Origin: Dillenia suffruticosa
Lineage: Eukaryota > Streptophyta > Magnoliopsida > Dilleniales > Dilleniaceae
NCBI GenBank assembly: GCA_033439265.1
Contig: JAVTVX010000024.1
Location: 18,646,501-18,710,500, forward strand
Length of the DNA: 64,000 nt
Reading direction: 5' to 3'
A program made the translations under genes and the position numbers. A model generated the notes under the pieces. It saw nothing but the letters and a program-made list of their open reading frames with translations, was not told where the DNA came from and made no database searches. This document shows, in pieces, positions 59,468 to 64,000 of the stretch (the stretch's first letter is position 1; the number at the start of each line of letters is the position of its first letter).

Positions 59468-61684
59468 CACTACAAAAAAAACACGGCTTTTGCGACGGAC
59501 CTTTGCGACAAACAATTTTTTGTTGCTATTTTGCGATGAATTTGACGACGAAAATAAATTTCATAGGCATTTTCCAATGATATTAGCGACGAAAGAAACT
59601 TCGTAGCTAACTTAGCGACGAAATAATTCTTCGTCGCTGAATTTGCGATGAAAACGAATTTCGTCGCAGATTTCAGCAACGAAGAATGAATTTGCGACGA
59701 AAACGAATTTTGTCGCAAATTCAATGACGAAGAATGAATTCGTCGCAGATTTCAACGACGATAACGGCAACGAAAAGTATTTCGTCGCAGATTTCAGCGA
59801 CGAAAACGTGTTTCGTCACTAATTTTAGCGACGCAATGCATTCGTCGCAGATTTCAGCCACGAATAAGTTGTTCGTGGCTGAAATCAGCGACGCGCAGAG
59901 ATTTCGTCGCTGAAATAGCAACGAAAGGTGCTTTTCGTTGCAGATTCAGCAACGAACAAATGTTTCGTCACAGAATCAGCGACGAACATTTTTGTTGTCG
60001 CAGATTTCAGCGATAACTAGGAATTTGGTTGCTGATTTCAGTGGTCGAGTTGTCGAAGCCCTCAAATTAATACTGATTCCCCCAATGCAACAAACTGTAG
60101 TAATAGTGGTTACCAGGTCGAATCCCAAGGGAACTATGTTAACTTAACTCCTTAGTAAATGCCAAAATAAAATAGGGGGGTTTACAAAATAAATTTCTAA
60201 ATCAAAATTAAATAACTAAACTTAAAAGACAAAGCAAATATACAAAAATACTAAAATTTAAAGAAGAAATTCAATTCACCAAACTCCGATCCAAGGGTTC
60301 ATATATTCGATTGTCTTATTGATCATTGGTTGAAAATATTATTCTTGCAATTCAAGCATTTAACCTTAAATCTATTAGGATAGCCATAATAAATCTTGTG
60401 TTTTCCTAAAATAATTGACCAAACCCAGCATCCAATCAAAACTTATCATTAATCGACTGGGCACGATAGTGTTCCATATCAAATAATGACAACATTAAAT
60501 TCTGTGAAAACAGTTAAACCAAAATACAAATAACCAGAATAGCCGTACAATTATTCGATTTTGTTTCATCGATTTCTTAGATTAAAATGAATATCGGCAA
60601 ACGACCCATAAACATATATAACCTATTTGCTACTCGTACCATTCATTCATGACAATTACGGATCACTGAAATCCTGGATGCAGTAGAAAAATTGATATTG
60701 AATTAAATTGTCAGATTAACCAATACCAATTCTTCATAAAAATAAACCAAGAATCGATGAATACTTGAATTAAAAATATAAGAAATTAAATAAAATACAT
60801 AACCTCACAATGAAAAACAATCAATTAAAATTCCCCTTGAATCAGAATAAAGAAACTAGCCACTCATGGTGGTAAGTATCAACAAAAAAAAATTAAAAAA
60901 AACTAAATGTTTCTAAGAAAGAAATAAAAACCTAATGGAGAATGACTCTCTCTTCCAGAAATTTGCAGCCGCCTCCCTTGGAGTAATTTTTGTTTCTCTG
61001 CAACAGCCCTCCCTTTTCTTGTGTAGAGAGTATTATGTTGTGTCTTTGAGTACAGCCCCTTTTGTATTTAAATAAGCAAGGTAGCCGGCCCCTTTTTTGT
61101 GAAAATAGGAAACTTTCCTTCCTTCTAGTCTTCCAATTTGATTAGGACTCTTCCTCTTCATAGAAAATAGGAAAGAAGACATTTTCTCCTAAAGAATAAT
61201 GCAACTTTCCTTCCTTCTAGTCTTCTAATTTAATTAGGACTCTTCCTATTGAGAAAATTAGAAACTCTACTAGAATGCTAAAATTAAAATTCATACTCCT
61301 CTTCTTCAAAGTCCAATAAGATGTCTTGACCCAATTAGTTCCAAAATTGCCTTATTAAGCCCAATTTGCTCCAAATCTTCAATTTCAATCTCCTAAAAAT
61401 AAAATTCAATAAAACCAACCATTAGTCCATTAAATAATTCAAATTCAAACCATGATAACAATAATAAATTCAATAAATTGCATGTTATCATTCAGCGACA
61501 AAATTAATATTTGTTGCTGAAATTTAAAATTTGGCCACAAATGAAACGACAAAATACCACATTCGTCCCTGATATGTGCGACGAAACATGGTTCGTGATG
61601 AAAAAAATCGTTCGTTGATGCCTTTGAACGATAGAAAAGGGATTTTCAGTGATGGATTATTCCGTCGCAAAAAAATTGTTTTCT
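59468..61684. mobile_element. CACTA-like element with mismatched ends
   Basis: The left end CACTACAAAAAAAACACGG is type 1; the right end TTGTTTTCTATTAGTG is type 2. Flanking triplets TAC and AAT do not match. Subterminal array words are GATTTCAGCGACGAA (59500-60040 and 61491-61680). An Athila/Tat-type solo LTR is inserted at 60042-61490. It may be a chimera or two overlapping elements. Confidence 0.6.
60042..61490 (-). repeat. Athila/Tat-type solo LTR, TSD ttcag
   Basis: 1449 bp. Minus strand starts TGATAACATGCAATTTATTG and ends CGACAACTCGACCA. The perfect 5-bp duplication is TTCAG (60037-60041, 61491-61495). A TATA-like TATTTAAATACAAAAG lies near 61070-61055. No internal region, so it is a product of LTR-LTR recombination. 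Confidence 0.85.
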
Positions 61685-62225
61685 ATTAGTGAATTTTCTA
61701 CTTCATTATTTATATTTAATAAAAATTTAAAAATGTTTAAATTTTACATGACATTTTTCCTAATCAAATATAAATATTATTAAATGAAAGTGCACATTTT
61801 TATAATTAAGTATTGTAATAGTTAAATGAAACTGCCGAAAGCGTTGCTAGTGTTGATTTATGCATAATTCTTCATGCATTTCCTCTATATTTGTACAATT
61901 TGCCCCTCACAAATGCACATTGATGTGCTTAATGCACTTTGCCTAAAAATAAGAAAGGGAACCCAAAGCTCATGCAATTGGAGCCGAAATACGTGGCAAG
62001 GATGCCAAAAGGAAAAGGCAATCAACTAAGACAGAGTAATTAGTTAGTTAGTTAGTAATAATAATTAATTAAGTAGATAGTTAGTAATTAAAATAAATAA
62101 AAAAATATATAAAGATATGAGATGAAAAAATAATAATAGCATGTCATGAAATTGATCATTGCGCATACTTTCCATTCCGTAGACATGTATAAAATTAATT
62201 AAAAAAAAAATTAAAATAACCAAAA
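61685..62225. other. AT-rich stretch without recognisable gene
   Basis: No coding, RNA or transposon end recognised; short TTAGT tandem at 62040-62060. Confidence 0.5.
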
Positions 62226-62452
62226 AAGGTAATGATTTCAGCGACGAAAGCAATGTTCCTCGCTGATTTCAACGACGAAACCAATTTTCGTCGCTGATTT
62301 CAGCGACGAATATCGTTTTCGTCGCTGATTTCGTCGTAAAAATTTTTTAATCTCTTCCTTCTGCACACAAGTTTCCTCTCCTTCTCTTCCCCCACTTTCC
62401 CGTCCCTCTCTTCCCCGCAGTTCATCTCCCTCTGATTCACGGCTTCAACGAG

Positions 62453-62453
<1 letters not shown>

Positions 62454-62498
<45 letters not shown>
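62454..62498. repeat. (TC)n microsatellite
   Basis: About 22 perfect TC units directly before the GC-rich block. Confidence 0.95.
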
Positions 62499-62500
<2 letters not shown>

Positions 62501-62770
62501 GTTTCTTTCAACAGCGGGGGAGGCGCTAGCGCCTCCCCCCGTTGAGACCCGGCTACAGAGGCCTGATCTGGGGACGGGATGGCCCCGCCCGCATCTTCAC
62601 AGGCGGGGCTGACCGGGGGAGGGGCAGCGCCCCTCCCCCGGGTTTCTTTCAACAGCGAGGGAGGCACCGCAGCGCCTCCCCCCGCTGAGATCCGGCCACA
62701 GAGGCCGGATCTGGGGACGGGATGGCCCCGCCCTCATCTTCGCAGGTGGGGCCGACCGGGGGAGGCGCTA
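62499..62770. repeat. GC-rich direct duplication, 141-bp unit
   Basis: GGGTTTCTTTCAACAGCG starts both copies (62499 and 62640). Each contains a short inverted repeat (GGGGGAGGCGCTAGCGCCTCC in copy 1, with a 1-3 base change in copy 2) and GGGGACGGGATGGCCCCGCC. Copy 2 is truncated at 62770 by array sequence. Confidence 0.9.
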
Positions 62771-63469
62771 ATTGACGAAAAATGTTCGTTGCAAATTCGT
62801 CGCTAATTGACGAAAAAAAATTTGTTCGTTGCAAATTTCGTCGCTAAATAAGTTTTTTATATATAATTAAATAAAATATAATATTAATATAATAGTTAAA
62901 TTAAAAATTTAACAACCACGGTTTAGCGACGGATTTCTAAATCCGTGGCTGATTCAGCGACGGATTCGAAATCCGTCGCTAAATAGGTTTTTTATATATA
63001 ATTAAATAAAATATAATATTAATATAATATTTAAATTAAAAAATTAATTTAACAACCGAATTTAATTTAGCGACGGATTTCCAAATCCGTGGCTGATTCA
63101 GCGATGGATTCCAAATTTGTCGCTGAATAATTAGAATTTTATTTTATTTTTATTTTATTTTAATAATTTCAGCGACGGATTCCAAATCTGTCACTGAATT
63201 TTATCTTCTTTTAATTATAATTTTATTTTATTTTTATTTTATTTTATTATTTTATATTAACAAATCATATTATTATTTAATAATATTTTAATTTACATTT
63301 TATTTTATTATATTATATTTCTTAATTCTTAAAAAAAACCATATATTTTATTTTATTTAAATTATATATATTTTTTAATTAATTTATTATTTTATTTCTT
63401 TTTTTAGGTAATTTTATTTTATTTGTATTATTTTATTTAATAATATAAATTTTTTAATTAAATATTAAT

Positions 63470-63680
63470 CTTAGCGGGCGCCGGCCCATGCACGCACGAG
63501 CGCCTGCCTAGGCGCCCGCGCGTGCTGGGGCGTGCCTGCCTGGGCGCCCAGGCAGGCTCCCAGGCGGGTAGGCGCGGGCGGGGCGTGCCACAAAAAATAT
63601 AAATATATCTGTAGTTGGAGGGATTCGAACCTTCGACTTGGATCTCGAAGATATGCTACCACTACAACTGCACCACGGGT
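63470..63680 (-). other. tRNA-like A/B-box module with GC-rich island
   Basis: Minus strand: TGGTGCAGTTGTAGTGGTAG (63674-63655 region) then GGTTCGAATCC (about 63632-63622), with a GC-rich island at 63475-63590. This is the best B-box match of all copies. A true tRNA gene is unlikely because the arms do not pair fully. Confidence 0.5.
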
Positions 63681-64000
63681 GTTGTTTTGTGACTTTCTTC
63701 CTCCGCTTTGTTTTCTATTCTCACTTTTGTTTTCCTTATCTCTATTTTTGGGTTTTTTTTTTCTTTCTACTCTCATTTCTTATATATAATAATTTTATTA
63801 TAATATATAATAATTTTATTATAACGAATAAAAATATTTTATAATTAAATATATAGATTTTTTAAAATATTAATATATTATAATTTATTGATAATTATAA
63901 TTTTATAGTTTTGAGATATTGTAATCCATTTTTAAATTATAAATTATGGATTAAAAAAATAAAATAAAAATGAAAAAAAATAATAAGATAATAAGATAAA

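Larger units (their letters stand above)
62226..64000. mobile_element. CACTA-like element, partial, runs off the window
   Basis: An array of GATTTCAGCGACGAA words (62230-62340) is followed by a CT-rich leader-like stretch, (TC)n, a duplicated GC-rich block (62499-62770), AT-rich tandem units with GCGACGGATT words (62780-63200), and a GC-rich island with a tRNA-like module on the minus strand (63470-63680). The last 400 bp are the inverse of 2770-3165. Neither terminus is visible. Confidence 0.6.

Noticed and set aside
63605-63680. Functional tRNA gene
   Set aside because: A and B boxes are good, but T-arm, anticodon-arm and acceptor pairing are incomplete and related degraded copies sit in other transposons.

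Overview
The window is plant nuclear DNA dominated by transposable elements. It is AT-rich and shows Ty3/gypsy and Ty1/copia LTR retrotransposons with initiator-Met-tRNA primer sites, an L1-type LINE, CACTA-type DNA transposons with 3-bp target duplications, introns with GT-AG borders, and fragments of a proteasome gene. No intact host gene is visible. The species cannot be named from the sequence; a flowering plant with a TE-rich genome fits.

Layout. 1-1631: unassigned, LTR-like DNA. 1632-5593: two truncated CACTA-like elements. 5594-8888 (-): a 13-exon gene for a Ulp1-like (C48) cysteine protease of the type carried by plant transposons, fully in phase but with two premature stops. 8889-12218: an LTR scrap, an unclassified repeat (R1) and an unrecognised exon-like fragment. 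12845-39401 (-): one host pseudogene, the 26S proteasome ATPase RPT4 (S10B), split over about 26.5 kb by insertions. These are a Reina-like chromovirus (12960-18450, TSD gcagg), a type-2 CACTA element (18903-19963, TSD att), and a copia element (20073-38318, TSD gacat). The copia RNase H is cut by a CACTA element (20538-34090), which is itself cut by a 10.8-kb Tekay-like chromovirus (21390-32160, TSD gttat). A small CACTA element (12219-12826, TSD gaa) lies just beyond the pseudogene 3' UTR.

39402-49501: an Athila/Tat-type gypsy element with most of its coding region deleted. It cuts the most upstream recognisable RPT4 exon and carries a complete CACTA element (40516-43943, TSD gtg) in its 5' LTR and another (46611-~47739) in its interior. 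49502-51844 (-): a lone Tekay-type LTR. 51845-57353 (-): a degenerate L1-type LINE. 57354-59467: more copies of R1. 59468-61684: a CACTA-like element with mismatched ends, holding an Athila/Tat-type solo LTR (60042-61490, TSD ttcag). 62226-64000: another CACTA-like element running off the window.

Three patterns are not explained by simple annotation. (1) The CACTA-like elements share an internal tRNA-like A-box/B-box module; in six of eight cases a GC-rich, internally repetitive island of variable sequence lies on its 3' side. (2) The Tekay-like element has a 246-nt candidate spliceosomal intron exactly between gag and protease. (3) Reading frames are mostly closed by TAG at positions where CAG (Gln) is likely or plausible, and the two LTR differences of the youngest element fit the same cause: cytosine deamination at methylated CG/CHG sites.
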